A DNA stretch of 64,000 nucleotides, taken from assembly GCF_901875635.1 (NCBI RefSeq), contig NZ_CABFMN010000095.1, positions 62,001 to 126,000 on the forward strand, given 5' to 3'. Under the pieces are notes generated by a model. The model did no database searches. It saw nothing but the letters and a program-made list of their open reading frames with translations, and had not been told where the DNA came from. Source of the DNA: Xylophilus ampelinus (GTDB taxonomy: Bacteria; Pseudomonadota; Gammaproteobacteria; Burkholderiales; Burkholderiaceae_C). The position numbers and the translations under genes are program-made. Below, piece after piece: positions 1 through 9,546 of this stretch; the first letter of the stretch is position 1, and each line of letters opens with the position of its first letter.

Positions 1-84
1 GCAGCCCGTGAAGCTGGTGCGGCACATGTCGGTGACGGGCGGGTAGCGGCAGACGGGCACGGGTCGCGATGCTTTCGCGGCCAT
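1..84 (-). CDS. possible N-terminal fragment of a gene leaving the left edge
   Basis: The minus strand is open from an ATG at 84 to the window edge and would start MAAKASRPVPVCRYPP. Only 28 codons are visible, so neither function nor reality as a gene can be decided. The adjacent nitroreductase is divergent. I do not recognise a family. Confidence 0.25.
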   Translation of the reverse strand, partial: MAAKASRPVPVCRYPPVTDMCRTSFTGC

Positions 85-142
85 CAGGCATGTGCCGGCC
101 GGTCCGCACGCGCCGCCGCCGCCGCCCTCGCTACAGTGGCGC

Positions 143-829
143 ATGGCCTCCCCTCTCCTGACCGTCCGCGAAGCGGTGCGCAGCCGCCTGTCGGTACGCG
201 CCTTCCTGCCCGACCCCATCCCCACCGACGTGCTGCGCGAGGTGCTGCAGGCGGCAGCCCGGGCCCCCTCCGGCGGCAACCTGCAGCCCTGGCATGTCGA
301 CGTGCTGATCGGCCAACGCTTGGCCGATTTCAAGGCGCTGATGCAGGCTCGCCTGGCGCCCGGCGCCGAGCCCGAAGCGCCGGCCTACGACGTGTACCCG
401 CCCTCGCTGCCCGCGCCCTGGCGCGACCGGCGCTTTCGCGTCGGCGAGGACATGTACGCGCGACTGGGCATCCCGCGCGAGGACAAGGCGGCGCGGCGCC
501 GCTGGTTCGCCAACAACTACGCCTTCTTCGGCGCGCCAGCCGCGCTGATGTGCTCGGTCGACCGGCTCATGGGGCCGCCCCAGTGGGCCGACCTGGGCAT
601 GTTCCTGCAGACGGTGATGCTGCTGCTGCGCGAGCGCGGCCTGGACAGCTGCGCGCAGGAGTGCTGGGCCTTCTACCCGCAGACGATCAGCCGCTTCCTG
701 AACTGGCCCGACAGCCGCATGGTGTTCTGCGGCATGGCGATCGGGCTGCGCGACCCGGCGCACCCGGTCAACGCGCTGGTGTCGGAGCGCGCGCCGCTGG
801 ACGAGTGGGTGCGCTTCCACGGCGACTGA
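143..829 (+). CDS. nitroreductase-family FMN oxidoreductase
   Basis: About 228 residues, the usual length for the FMN-dependent nitroreductase family, which reduces nitro or enone substrates with NAD(P)H in the cytosol. The N-terminus carries the family pattern RSRLSVRAF followed by APSGGNLQPW, the region that contacts FMN. The C-terminal half has GLDSCAQECW and a final glycine-rich GMAIGLRDP segment. I chose the ATG at 143 because the upstream in-frame stretch (from 92) is a proline-rich low-complexity run that does not look coding. It stands alone, with a minus-strand crotonase gene downstream. The substrate cannot be read from sequence. Confidence 0.85.
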   Translation: MASPLLTVREAVRSRLSVRAFLPDPIPTDVLREVLQAAARAPSGGNLQPWHVDVLIGQRLADFKALMQARLAPGAEPEAPAYDVYPPSLPAPWRDRRFRVGEDMYARLGIPREDKAARRRWFANNYAFFGAPAALMCSVDRLMGPPQWADLGMFLQTVMLLLRERGLDSCAQECWAFYPQTISRFLNWPDSRMVFCGMAIGLRDPAHPVNALVSERAPLDEWVRFHGD

Positions 830-837
830 GCGCCGTA

Positions 838-906
838 TTTGCTACGAAATCGATAGCTGCTCACGCCCGTCCCGCGGGCGCTGCAGGCCGATTTGGCTTG
901 AAAAAT
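838..906 (+). repeat. Comamonadaceae-type ~65-bp intergenic repeat, copy 1
   Basis: Begins GCTACGAAATCGATAGCTG and ends GGCGCTGCAGGCCGATTTGG followed by CTTGAAAAA. Related copies lie at 6201-6262, 11243-11298, 15481-15549, 17245-17311 and 22061-22123. This copy sits between the convergent nitroreductase and crotonase genes. Its internal CCCGTCCCGCGGGCG can fold into a short hairpin. Confidence 0.75.
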
Positions 907-917
907 CCGGCGAACGC

Positions 918-1751
918 TCAGGCCGGATCGGCAAAGCGCGGCAGCCGCTTTTCCATGTTGGCGCGCACCGCCTCGGTCTGGTTGGGGCTGCCGATCAGCG
1001 CCTGCTGCTCCTTCGATTCGGCCAGCAGCAGTTCGGCGTCGCTCACGCTGGGGTTCGCCATGGCGTTGAGCAGGCGCTTGCCGCCGCGGATGGCGTCGGG
1101 GCTGCGCGCCGCGATCTCGTGCGCGAGGCGCTGGGCCTCGGCCAGCGGGTCGGCCACCACGCGCGTGGCCAGGCCCAGCGACACGGCTTCCTCGCCGGTC
1201 ACGATGCGGCCGGTGTAGGTCAGTTCGCGCGCCACGTCGTCGCGCACCAGCGCCCGCAGCAGCGGCGTGCCGCCCATGTCGGGCACCAGGCCCCACTTGA
1301 TCTCCATGACCGACATCCGCGTGTCGGCCGTGACCAGGCGCAGGTCGGCACCCAGCGCCACCTGCAGCCCGCCGCCGAAGGCCACGCCGTGCACCGCGGC
1401 GATCACTGGCACCGGCACCTCGCGCCAGGCGATGGCGACGTACTGCGCGGCGTTGGAGATGCCATGCGTGCGCTCGATCAGGTCGGTGCGGCCGCCCTGC
1501 CCCAGCACGCCGGCGCCCGCGGCCTCGTCGCCCATGCGCGCGAAGGACTCCATGTCAAGCCCCGCGCAGAAGGCCTTGCCGCGGCCGGTGATCACCACGG
1601 CGCGCGCCGTGCGGTCATCCTGCAGGCGCTCGCCGGCGGCGACCAGCGCATCGAACATCGCCGGGTCGAGCGCGTTCATCTTGTCGGGACGGTTCAGGTG
1701 CAGTTCGACGACGCCGTCGTCGTGGCGGATCCATTCGATGCGTTCGCTCAT
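918..1751 (-). CDS. crotonase / enoyl-CoA hydratase family protein
   Basis: 277 residues, within the crotonase fold size. These enzymes hydrate or isomerise acyl-CoA thioesters using an oxyanion hole. The N-terminal LNRPDKMNALD and GRGKAFCAGLDMESF segments are the CoA-binding and first oxyanion-hole motifs, and VIAAVHGVAFGGGLQVALGADLR carries the second. The C-terminal part ends in the usual EGMAAF-less variant tail LIGSPNQTEAVRANMEKRLPRF. The gene is single, starts with ATG and is divergent from the PhoX-like gene (76 bp apart). The catalytic acid typical of true hydratases is not obvious, so the exact reaction is open. Confidence 0.88.
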   Translation of the reverse strand: MSERIEWIRHDDGVVELHLNRPDKMNALDPAMFDALVAAGERLQDDRTARAVVITGRGKAFCAGLDMESFARMGDEAAGAGVLGQGGRTDLIERTHGISNAAQYVAIAWREVPVPVIAAVHGVAFGGGLQVALGADLRLVTADTRMSVMEIKWGLVPDMGGTPLLRALVRDDVARELTYTGRIVTGEEAVSLGLATRVVADPLAEAQRLAHEIAARSPDAIRGGKRLLNAMANPSVSDAELLLAESKEQQALIGSPNQTEAVRANMEKRLPRFADPA

Positions 1752-1827
1752 GAAGGTGTCTCCTTGGGTGCCGGGCAGTATGGCCTTCGGCGATGATCGC
1801 GCCTGTCTTCCACGCTACAAGCCGCCC

Positions 1828-3714
1828 ATGTCACTCGACCGCCCGGACCGCCGTCTCTTCCTGCAAGCCGGAGGCGCGGCCACCGTGGTGTCGCTGCTGG
1901 GCCAGGGCTGCGCCCACGGCGCCACCGACGCGACCCTGCCTTCCTTCCCCAGCGTGGCCGCCTCCCTGAACGACGCGGTGCGCGTGCCGGCCGGCTACGA
2001 CTGGCAAGTGCTCTACCCCTGGGGATCGCCGACGGGCGTGGCCAGCCGCATGCCGGCCTTCGCGCCCGATGCCTCCAACAGCGCCGACGACCAGGCCGTG
2101 CAGGCGGGCATGCACCACGACGGCATGCACTTCTTCCCCCTGGGCGGCAGCAGCGACCATGGCCTGCTGGTGATGAACCACGAGTACACCGACGAGCAGC
2201 TGCTGCACACCGACGGCATGCCCAACGCCGCCGCCTGGACCGCCGAGAAGGTGTGCAAGTCGCAGCATGCGATGGGCGTGTCGGTGATCGAGGTGCGGCG
2301 TTCGGCGCAAGGCTGGCAGCAGGTGCTGCCCTCACGCTTCGCGCGGCGCATCCACGCCGCCACGCCCATGCGCATCGCCGGACCGGCCGCCGGCACGGCG
2401 CGCATGCGCACCGCAGCCGACCCGGCGGGCGAGCGCGTGCTGGGCACCTTCGCCAACTGCGCCATGGGCGTCACGCCCTGGGGCACCTACCTGACCTGCG
2501 AAGAAAACTTCTACGGCTACTTCGGCGGGCCGAAGGAGGCGGCGCGCACCGTCACGCCGGCGCAGCAACGCTACGGCACGGTGCCCGGCAGCCAGTGGGT
2601 GGAGTACTGGCGCCACGACGAGCGCTTCGACCTCACGCGCCATCCCAACGAGCCGCACCGCTTCGGCTGGGTGGTGGAGATCGATCCCTTCGATCCGACG
2701 TCGGTACCGGTCAAGCGCACGGCGCTGGGCCGCAAGCGCCAGGAGAGCGCCACGTGCACGCTCACCCGCGACGGCCGGCTGGCCGTGTACATGGGCGACG
2801 ACGCGCGCTTCGAGTACATCTACAAGTTCGTCAGCCGCCGGCGCGTGCAGCCCGGCCAGGACGCCGCGGCACGCGCCGCCAACCGCGACCTGCTGGACGA
2901 CGGGACGCTGTACGTCGCGCGCTACGACGAGGGCGGCCGCGGGCAGTGGCTGCCGCTGGTGCACGGCCAGAACGGCGTCGACGCCGCGTCGGGCTTCACC
3001 GATGCGGCCGACGTGCTGATCCACGCCCGCCTGGCGGGCGACATCGTCGGCGGCACGAAGATGGACCGGCCCGAATGGATCGCCGTGCACCCGCAATCGG
3101 GCGAGGTGTACGTCACCCTCACCAACAACAGCCAGCGCGGCGAACCCGGCAAGCCGGCCGCCGACCCGGCCAACCCGCGTGCCAACAACCTCTTCGGCGG
3201 CATCCTGCGCTGGCGCGAGCAAGGTGGCGATGCAGGCGCCACCGCCTTCGCCTGGGACCACTACGTGCTGGCCGGCGACACCGCCCTGCCGCAGGCCGGA
3301 GCGCGCTACCCGAGCGGCCCGGCGGGCGAGAAGGCCGACCTCTTCGGCAGCCCCGACGGCCTGCACTTCGACAGCGCCGGCCTGCTGTGGATCCAGACCG
3401 ACATGAGCGGTCAGACCACCGGCAAGCCGCCCTACACCGCCCTGGGCAACAACCAGCTGTTGTGCGCCAACCCCGCCACGGGGCGCATCCGCCGCTTTCT
3501 CACCGGACCGAAGGGCTGCGAGATCACGGGCTGCGTGCTCACACCCGACCGGCGCACGCTCTTCGTCAACATCCAGCACCCGGGCGAGACGCGCGACGAC
3601 GGCAGCGCCACACCCAACAGCGCCTGGCCCGACGGCCAAGCCGTGGGCAGCGCCCGGCCGCGTTCGGCGACGGTGGTGGTGCGACGGCGCGACGGCGGCG
3701 TCGTGGGCAGTTGA
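1828..3714 (+). CDS. PhoX-family (DUF839) phosphatase, probably Tat-exported
   Basis: 628 residues matching the PhoX / DUF839 architecture, a calcium-iron dependent alkaline phosphatase family that releases phosphate from organic esters in the periplasm. The N-terminus DRRLFLQAGGAATVVSLLGQ is a twin-arginine type signal and is followed by a Cys that could be a lipobox or cleavage site. Family features are MNHEYTDEQLL, TCEENFYGYFG, GRKRQESATC, YMGDDARFEYIYKFVS and the C-terminal FTGPKGCEITG-like LTGPKGCEITGCVLTPD block. The ATG at 1828 was preferred because it places the Tat signal at the N-terminus; the longer open frame upstream has no signal. A DUF488 gene follows 26 bp later. Confidence 0.88.
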   Translation: MSLDRPDRRLFLQAGGAATVVSLLGQGCAHGATDATLPSFPSVAASLNDAVRVPAGYDWQVLYPWGSPTGVASRMPAFAPDASNSADDQAVQAGMHHDGMHFFPLGGSSDHGLLVMNHEYTDEQLLHTDGMPNAAAWTAEKVCKSQHAMGVSVIEVRRSAQGWQQVLPSRFARRIHAATPMRIAGPAAGTARMRTAADPAGERVLGTFANCAMGVTPWGTYLTCEENFYGYFGGPKEAARTVTPAQQRYGTVPGSQWVEYWRHDERFDLTRHPNEPHRFGWVVEIDPFDPTSVPVKRTALGRKRQESATCTLTRDGRLAVYMGDDARFEYIYKFVSRRRVQPGQDAAARAANRDLLDDGTLYVARYDEGGRGQWLPLVHGQNGVDAASGFTDAADVLIHARLAGDIVGGTKMDRPEWIAVHPQSGEVYVTLTNNSQRGEPGKPAADPANPRANNLFGGILRWREQGGDAGATAFAWDHYVLAGDTALPQAGARYPSGPAGEKADLFGSPDGLHFDSAGLLWIQTDMSGQTTGKPPYTALGNNQLLCANPATGRIRRFLTGPKGCEITGCVLTPDRRTLFVNIQHPGETRDDGSATPNSAWPDGQAVGSARPRSATVVVRRRDGGVVGS

Positions 3715-3740
3715 AGTTCAAACGACACGAAGACATCGCC

Positions 3741-4130
3741 ATGAGCATCCGCATCGTCCGCCTCGGCACCCCGCGTGCGCCCGGCGAGGGCCTGCGCATC
3801 GGCACGGTGCGGCGCCCCCCGCGCGGCGTGCCCAAAACCGAATTCGCCGCTCAGGACTGGTACGACGTCTGGTATCCCAACCTCGCACCGTCCGCCGAGA
3901 CGATGAAGCTGGGTCAGGAGGCCAAGACATCTGCCGAGTGGAACGCCTTCGTGCGCAAGTACAAGGCAGAGATGGCCGAAGCCGACGCCAGCCGCAGTCT
4001 GGACCTGCTGGCCGCCCTCTCGCACCAGTCGGCGCTGGCCGTGGGCTGCTACTGCGAGGACGAGGCGCACTGCCACCGCTCGGTGCTGCGCACGCTGCTG
4101 GCCGAACGCGGGGCGGACATTGCGGCCTGA
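3741..4130 (+). CDS. DUF488 family protein
   Basis: 129 residues. The pattern RIGTVRRPPRGVPK, then DWYDVWYPNLAPS and the C-terminal CYCEDEAHCHRSVL is characteristic of the DUF488 family, small proteins of unknown biochemical role whose conserved Cys/His cluster suggests metal or redox chemistry. ATG at 3741 lies 26 bp after the PhoX-like stop, so the two may be cotranscribed. The following pseudouridine synthase frame is open across the stop of this gene. Confidence 0.8.
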   Translation: MSIRIVRLGTPRAPGEGLRIGTVRRPPRGVPKTEFAAQDWYDVWYPNLAPSAETMKLGQEAKTSAEWNAFVRKYKAEMAEADASRSLDLLAALSHQSALAVGCYCEDEAHCHRSVLRTLLAERGADIAA

Positions 4131-4209
4131 GGTCGATCGTCCGCCCGTGCCCCACCGCGGCCGCAGCGCCCAGAGCACCCGCCGCGCGAGTCAGCCCCGT
4201 CCACTGCCG

Positions 4210-5091
4210 ATGCGCGACGGTCTCAGCGCGAGCTGCGTGGCGCTGCCGCCCGGTGCGTGGGCGACGGTGCTGGACTGGCTGGTCGAACGCTTTCCGATGG
4301 TCTCGCGCGAGGCATGGATCGCGCGCATGCAAGCGGGCCGCGTGGTCGAGGGCGACGGCACGCCGCTGGTGCCTGACCGGGCCTATGCGAAGGACCTGCG
4401 CGTCTGGTACTACCGGGAACTGCCGGCAGAGCCCGCCGTGCCCTTCGAGGCGCAGGTGCTGTTCCGCGACGACTGGCTGGTGGTGGCCGACAAGCCGCAT
4501 TTCCTGCCCGTGATCCCGAGCGGCAAGTACGTGCAGGAGACGCTGCTGGTGCGTCTGAAGCGCGAGCTGGGGATCGAGTCGCTGGTGCCCATCCACCGGA
4601 TCGACCGCGGCACCGCCGGGCTGCTGGTCTTCGCGGTGCAGCCGCACACACGCAACGCCTATCAGCGCCTCTTCGAGCGGCGCGAGGTGCGCAAGACCTA
4701 CGAGGCGATCGTGCACTGGCCGGCTCCCAGAGCGCTTCCGGCCGTGCACCGCAGCCGGCTGGTGTCGAGCTTCATGCGCTCCGACGAGGTGCCGGGCGAG
4801 CCGAATTCGGAAACCGGCATCGAGCTGCTGGCCGCCGAGGGCCCATGGGCGCACCTGCGGCTCACGCCGGTGACGGGCCGCAAGCACCAGCTGCGCGCGC
4901 ACTGCGCAGCGCTGGGCGTGCCGATCGCGAACGACACGATCTATCCGGTGTTCTGGCCCGAGGGCAGCGACGACTTCGCGCGGCCCATGCAACTGCTAGC
5001 CAGGACACTAGCCTTCACCGACCCGGTGACCGGGGCCGAGCGCCGTTTTGAGAGCGCGCGCAGGCTGTCGATGCCGCCGCCCGGCGCCTGA
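4210..5091 (+). CDS. RluA-family RNA pseudouridine synthase
   Basis: 293 residues from the ATG at 4210 (323 if the ATG at 4120, overlapping the DUF488 gene, is used). Converts uridine to pseudouridine in rRNA or tRNA. The catalytic Asp is in IHRIDRGTAGLLVF, and the later TPVTGRKHQLRAHCAALG and PIANDTIYP blocks are the conserved core. The short N-terminal S4-like part (SREAWIARMQAGRVVEGDG) precedes it. I preferred 4210 because the preceding 30 codons are Arg/Pro-rich and poorly conserved in character. It is closest in layout to tRNA U32 / 23S U746 type enzymes, but the target is an inference. Confidence 0.85.
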   Translation: MRDGLSASCVALPPGAWATVLDWLVERFPMVSREAWIARMQAGRVVEGDGTPLVPDRAYAKDLRVWYYRELPAEPAVPFEAQVLFRDDWLVVADKPHFLPVIPSGKYVQETLLVRLKRELGIESLVPIHRIDRGTAGLLVFAVQPHTRNAYQRLFERREVRKTYEAIVHWPAPRALPAVHRSRLVSSFMRSDEVPGEPNSETGIELLAAEGPWAHLRLTPVTGRKHQLRAHCAALGVPIANDTIYPVFWPEGSDDFARPMQLLARTLAFTDPVTGAERRFESARRLSMPPPGA

Positions 5092-5098
5092 GTGGACT

Positions 5099-5200
5099 TC
5101 AGCTCAGCAGCGAACCGCCCTGCAGGAGCAGCGCTGCGAGGCCGCCTGCGCTGATGGCCAGTCCGAGCACCTGTCGAGCACGTGTAGCGATGGAGTTCAT
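5099..5200 (-). CDS. possible 33-residue hydrophobic small protein
   Basis: ATG at 5200 opens a frame MNSIATRARQVLGLAI and continues through an Ala/Leu-rich segment to TGA at 5099. It has one putative membrane-spanning stretch (residues about 11-30). There is no clear ribosome site, and it lies between the pseudouridine synthase and lgt. I cannot assign a family; it could be chance. Confidence 0.3.
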   Translation of the reverse strand: MNSIATRARQVLGLAISAGGLAALLLQGGSLLS

Positions 5201-5282
5201 GCCCCCGAGTGTGGGGGCGCGCCCGCGGCCTGTGAAATTGAACGATGCGATGGCGCCGATAGCCGGCGTGCCGTCGCCGCGC

Positions 5283-6140
5283 TCAGGAGGCCGCGCGGGC
5301 CGGCGGCTGGCCGTCCGTCGCCGTGCGCGGACGCTCGGGCGCCGTGAGGTAGAGCACGACGCCGGCCAGGACCATCGGCACGCACAGCCACTGGCCCATG
5401 CTCATGTTCAGCGCCAGCAGACCCAGGAAGTCGTCGGGCTCGCGGAAGTACTCGGCGATGAAGCGCATCACGCCGTAACCGATCAGGAACACGGCCGACA
5501 CGCGGCGCTCGCGCCGCGCCTTGCGCGCGTAGAGCCAGAGGATGATGAACAGCAGCAGCCCCTCGAGCAGGAACTGGTAAATCTGCGACGGATGGCGCGG
5601 CAGCATCGAGCCGCTCTGCGGAAACACCATGCCCCACGGCAGGTCCGGGCTGGAGAAGCGCCCCCACAGCTCGCCGTTGATGAAGTTGCCGACGCGGCCT
5701 GCCGCCAGCCCGGTGGGCACGCAGGGCGCGATGAAATCCAGCACCTGCCACACGGGCCGTTGGCGCGAGTGCGCATACCAGAACATCGCCGCGATCACCC
5801 CGAGCAGGCCGCCGTGGAAGCTCATGCCGCCCTGCCAGACCATGAAGATCTCCAGCGGGTGCGTCAGGTAATACCCGGGCTTGTAGAAGAAGCAGTAGCC
5901 CAGACGGCCGCCGACGATCACGCCCATGACGCCGAGGAAGAGGATGTCTTCCACGTCCTTGCGGCTCCAGGCGGCCGGCCCGGTGAGCGAGCGGAAGGGC
6001 TCGTGCCGCAGCCGGCGCGTGCCGAGGAAATAGAACAGGCCGAAGGCCGCGAGGTAGGTCAGGCCATACCAGTGAATCGCCACCGGGCCGATCTGCAGGG
6101 CCACGGGGTTGAGCTGCGGGTACATGAGCATGGCGGCCAT
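5283..6140 (-). CDS. lgt: prolipoprotein diacylglyceryl transferase
   Basis: 285 residues (or 282 from the next ATG). Transfers a diacylglyceryl group from phosphatidylglycerol to the lipobox Cys of prolipoproteins in the inner membrane, the first step of lipoprotein maturation. The signature [14 protein letters not shown] is present, as is the [13 protein letters not shown] block with its catalytic His region. Seven hydrophobic segments are visible. The start matches the family N-terminus ([20 protein letters not shown]). It is a single gene with a repeat copy and an SDR gene upstream. Confidence 0.95.
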   Translation of the reverse strand: MAAMLMYPQLNPVALQIGPVAIHWYGLTYLAAFGLFYFLGTRRLRHEPFRSLTGPAAWSRKDVEDILFLGVMGVIVGGRLGYCFFYKPGYYLTHPLEIFMVWQGGMSFHGGLLGVIAAMFWYAHSRQRPVWQVLDFIAPCVPTGLAAGRVGNFINGELWGRFSSPDLPWGMVFPQSGSMLPRHPSQIYQFLLEGLLLFIILWLYARKARRERRVSAVFLIGYGVMRFIAEYFREPDDFLGLLALNMSMGQWLCVPMVLAGVVLYLTAPERPRTATDGQPPARAAS

Positions 6141-6200
6141 TGTCGCGCAGCCGCCGGGCCCGCCCGGCGATGTAGGCGTCGCCCGGCGGGCCGCGATCGC

Positions 6201-6262
6201 TCCTGATTCGATAGCAACCTGCGCAGGATCGACGGGCGCTGCCGCCCGATTCGACCCTGAAT
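6201..6262 (+). repeat. ~65-bp intergenic repeat, copy 2
   Basis: TCCTGATTCGATAGCAACCT leads to GACGGGCGCTGCCGCCCGAT and TCGACCCTGAAT. It aligns with copy 1 across the GATAGC, GGGCGCTGC and CCGATT landmarks. It sits between lgt and the SDR gene, both on the minus strand. Confidence 0.6.
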
Positions 6263-6272
6263 CGGGAACGGC

Positions 6273-7046
6273 TCAACGGGTGGTATAGCCGCCGTTGGCG
6301 AAGATGGTCTGGCCGGTGATCCACCAGCCGTCGGTGACCAGGAACTTGACGATCGGCGCGATGTCCTCGATGTCGGTCAGGCCCTTCTTCGAGTACTTGC
6401 TCAGCGCGGCGGCGCTGCTGTGGTAGGCCACGGCCTCCTTGCTTTCCTGGCCGTAGAAGAACGAGGTGTCCATCGGGCCGGGACCGATCGCATTCACCGA
6501 AATGCCACGCTCGCCGAACTCTTTGGAGGCGGCGCGCGTGTAGTGCTCCACCGGCGCCTTGCTCCCGGGATACACCGCGTAGAACGGCGTGTACGCCGCC
6601 AGCAGCGAACTCACGATGGTGACGATGCTGCCGCGCTCCTCCAGCACACGGCCGGCCTGCTGGAGGAAGAAGAACGCCGCTTTCGCGTTCGCGTCGAAAC
6701 TCTTGTCGTAATCCGCCTCGGTGACGTCGGCGATCGGTTTCTTGATGACGACCCCGGCGGTGTTGATGGCGACGTGGACCTTGCCGAACTTCGCCTTCGC
6801 CTGGTCGAACAGACTGGCGTTGTTGGCCACCACAGCCAGGTTGCCCTGGAAGGTGATGACATCGGCGCCCTTTTCGCGCAGTTCGCCTGCGGTCTTCTCG
6901 GTCTCGGCCTTGGAACCGTCGCTGTTGTAGTGGAGCGCGAACCCCTTGGCGCCCGCATCGGCGAACTGGTGGGCGATCAGCGCGCCCAGGTTCTTGCCGC
7001 CGCCGGCGATGACGACGGCCTTGCCGTCGAGGGTGGGTGCTGCCAT
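6273..7046 (-). CDS. short-chain dehydrogenase/reductase
   Basis: 257 residues, a classical SDR in length. The Rossmann nucleotide site is the variant GGGKNLGALIA near residue 15. The usual NNAG motif appears as NTAG (INTAGVVIKKP). The catalytic set is Ser in IVSSLLAAY and YPGSK for Tyr-x-x-x-Lys. The C-terminus WITGQTIFANGGY is typical. The start ATG is preceded by AGGTCAT-like spacing with GGAGG at about 7052-7056. An AraC regulator is transcribed divergently 136 bp away, which suggests local control. The substrate is unknown. Confidence 0.88.
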   Translation of the reverse strand: MAAPTLDGKAVVIAGGGKNLGALIAHQFADAGAKGFALHYNSDGSKAETEKTAGELREKGADVITFQGNLAVVANNASLFDQAKAKFGKVHVAINTAGVVIKKPIADVTEADYDKSFDANAKAAFFFLQQAGRVLEERGSIVTIVSSLLAAYTPFYAVYPGSKAPVEHYTRAASKEFGERGISVNAIGPGPMDTSFFYGQESKEAVAYHSSAAALSKYSKKGLTDIEDIAPIVKFLVTDGWWITGQTIFANGGYTTR

Positions 7047-7182
7047 GAAATGACCTCCTTGATGTGGACAGAAAATTCGGCGCGCCGCATGCGCGCCATG
7101 AGCAAATCTATGGACCGGTCCGCCGGGCCGCCTTCAAAATCCTCACGGACTGTCGAAATCCCGCGTTTTGTTGCCATCCGCC

Positions 7183-8079
7183 ATGGACATTCATTCAGCG
7201 TCCGGACTTTTCCGGCATGACGCCGCAAGCCCCGCCTCCGGGCGGTTGATCGTCAGGCGCCAGCGAGTCGCCTCCGACGATCTGTCCGCGCAACTGGTCA
7301 CCGAGGACGTGAGCGCGCCGACGGACTGGAGCTTCGTCGAGGATGCGCACACGCTCGTCGTGCACCTGGCCGGCCGGCTGAGCAGCATGGAATCCGTGTT
7401 TTCTGCCGGGCCGTCGACCGACCTGCTGCCCCAGGTCGGCGACATCTGGACCATCCCCGCCGGCTGCCGGTACGCCGCGAAGGCGCAGGGCGCCACCGTA
7501 CGCTTTGCCGAGTTCCGCGTGCCCGCCGAACTGCTCGGAGGCAGCGGCATGGCGGCCCGCGTCGGCCACCGCGACGCCTTCCTGCACCACGCCAGTGCGC
7601 GCGTCCTGCAACTCGCGCAGCGCGACGACGACCTGGGCCGGATGGCGCTGCAGTCGCTGCTGGCAGCGATCCGCCTGCACATTGCAGACGCCTACCTGCG
7701 ATCACGTACGGACGTGGCGCCCGGTCGGCGCGCGAGCCGTGCGCGTCGCTTCTCGGACCGGCAGCGCCAGCGCCTGGTGCAATACATCGCGGAGTCGATG
7801 CACGAGGCCATCCGCGTGGAGGCGCTCGCTCAGGTGGCCGGCGTGTCGGTGGCGCACCTGATCGACGGGTTCAAGGCCAGCTTTGGCACGACGCCCTGGC
7901 AGTACGTGCTGCGCACGCGCGTCGCAGAGGCCCGGCGACTGCTCGAAGCCACCGACCTGAGCATCACCGCGATCGCCGTGGCGGTGGGCTTTTCGAGTCC
8001 GAGCCACTTCGCCTCGGCCTTCGGGCGCCACGTGGGCGCCAGCCCGGGCGCCTACCGGCGCGAACGGCGCGGCGCCTGA
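7183..8079 (+). CDS. AraC-family transcriptional regulator
   Basis: 298 residues. The last about 100 residues hold the two helix-turn-helix motifs of the AraC/XylS DNA-binding domain: IRVEALAQVAGVSVAHLIDGFKASFG for the first and ITAIAVAVGFSSPSHFASAFGRHVGASPGAYR for the second. The N-terminal part is a variable ligand-sensing domain. ATG at 7183 was taken; a TTG at 7168 is an alternative. It is divergent from the SDR gene, so that gene is its most likely target (inference). Confidence 0.88.
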   Translation: MDIHSASGLFRHDAASPASGRLIVRRQRVASDDLSAQLVTEDVSAPTDWSFVEDAHTLVVHLAGRLSSMESVFSAGPSTDLLPQVGDIWTIPAGCRYAAKAQGATVRFAEFRVPAELLGGSGMAARVGHRDAFLHHASARVLQLAQRDDDLGRMALQSLLAAIRLHIADAYLRSRTDVAPGRRASRARRFSDRQRQRLVQYIAESMHEAIRVEALAQVAGVSVAHLIDGFKASFGTTPWQYVLRTRVAEARRLLEATDLSITAIAVAVGFSSPSHFASAFGRHVGASPGAYRRERRGA

Positions 8080-8137
8080 GCGGCGCACGGCTCCAGGGCC
8101 GAGCGCACGCCGACCGGAAGGGGATGGCCGACCCGCG

Positions 8138-8332
8138 TCACCAGAACTGCCACCAGCGCCGGCGCGGCTTCGGCTCGGCAAAGCGCAGCGGCGCCCCATA
8201 CTCGCTGATGATGCCGGCGCGATGGCGCAGCTCATCTTCGAGCGCCTGGGCCTCACGGTCCAGGTAGCCGCTGCCGCGCAGTGCCGCGCGGCGATGGCGC
8301 TGGATCGCCACCGCCAGTTCGGCGTCGGACAT
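8138..8332 (-). CDS. small Trp-tailed protein of unknown function
   Basis: 64 residues if started at the ATG at 8332 ([20 protein letters not shown]); the frame is open further upstream to 8473. The middle ([21 protein letters not shown]) reads as an amphipathic helix and the C-terminus ends [11 protein letters not shown], basic and tryptophan-rich, as in membrane-associated peptides. I do not recognise the family. It lies between convergent AraC and LysR genes. Confidence 0.5.
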   Translation of the reverse strand: MSDAELAVAIQRHRRAALRGSGYLDREAQALEDELRHRAGIISEYGAPLRFAEPKPRRRWWQFW

Positions 8333-8441
8333 GTCGGCCGGGTCGATGGGATCTGGACTGCGACGGTTCACGGGGCCGATTCTCGCGGCAGCCGGCGCGC
8401 GCCGCCAAGCCCGGGCGGCACCGTCGCTCACCTCGGCCGGA

Positions 8442-9434
8442 TCAGCGGCTGCGGCCGCGCACGAACTCGACAAAGCGCGCCAGCGCGGGCGCGACGTCGC
8501 CGGCCGGCCAGACCAGGCTGGTCTCGCACGCCGGGAACTGGATGCCTGCCGGCCCCCGTCGCCGGCCCATGCCGGCCGTGCCCGCCACGAAGTCTGCGGC
8601 CGGCCGGTACACCACCCCGGCGCGGCGGAAGCTCGTCACGCTCTCCGGCACCCAGGCCATGCCCAGGCCGCCCCACACGAGGTTGACGATGGTCTGCATC
8701 TGGATCGCCTCCTGCGCGACCTGCGGCGCCCGGCCATGCCGCTGGTACAAGCCGAATACGGCGTCGTGCAGCGAGGGCAGGATGCGGCGCGGAAACATCA
8801 CCAGCGGCTGCTCCAGTAGTTGGGCAAGCTCAGGCGCACGCGCTCGGGCCAATGGGTGCTGCGTCGGCATGGCGAGGACCAGCGGCTCGACGCCCACCGC
8901 CAGGCTCGCGAGCGACGCGGGCGCCTGGCCGGGCGAATGCAGCATCAGGCCGGCGTCGATCTCGCCGCGCGCGAAGGCCTCGAGCTGCACGTCGCCGGTG
9001 GCCTCGACCAGTTCCAGCGCCACGCCGGGGCTCTGCGCGTGGAACTCGCGCACCCAGGTCGGCAGGCGCTCGAAGCCCACCGTCGACACGAAGGCCAGGC
9101 GCACACGCCCCACCTCGCCGGCGGCAGCGGCCTGGGCACGTGCAGGCAGCGCCTGGGCGCGCGCCAGCAACTCGCGCACCTCGGGCAGCAGCGCCTCGCC
9201 GGCGGGCGTCAGTGCGACGCGGCGCCGGGTGCGGTCGAACAGGCGCACGCCCAACGTGCGCTCCATCTGCGCGATCGCCTGGGTCACGGGTGGCTGGGTC
9301 ATGTGCAGGCGCTGGGCGGCACGGCCGAAATGCAGTTCCTCGGCCACGGCGACGAACTGGCGCCAGGCGCGCAGCTCGATGGCGGGCGATGCGGTGGCAG
9401 GCGCAGGCGTGGCGGCGGGCGGGTGCAGACTCAT
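8442..9434 (-). CDS. LysR-family regulator next to ilvD
   Basis: 330 residues. The N-terminal winged helix-turn-helix is clear: [42 protein letters not shown], with the linker helix following. The rest is a periplasmic-binding-protein-like effector domain ([14 protein letters not shown]). It is divergent from ilvD with 112 bp between the start codons, so autoregulation and control of ilvD are plausible but not shown. The effector is unknown. Confidence 0.88.
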   Translation of the reverse strand: MSLHPPAATPAPATASPAIELRAWRQFVAVAEELHFGRAAQRLHMTQPPVTQAIAQMERTLGVRLFDRTRRRVALTPAGEALLPEVRELLARAQALPARAQAAAAGEVGRVRLAFVSTVGFERLPTWVREFHAQSPGVALELVEATGDVQLEAFARGEIDAGLMLHSPGQAPASLASLAVGVEPLVLAMPTQHPLARARAPELAQLLEQPLVMFPRRILPSLHDAVFGLYQRHGRAPQVAQEAIQMQTIVNLVWGGLGMAWVPESVTSFRRAGVVYRPAADFVAGTAGMGRRRGPAGIQFPACETSLVWPAGDVAPALARFVEFVRGRSR

Positions 9435-9546
9435 TCCTGCAGCATATCAATCACGCATGAAAATAGGATTGGAACCAATCAATGCCCCGGCGGACAATCG
9501 GCGTTCCCCACGAATGCCGCCCCGCGCGGGCCAGAGAGACATCCAC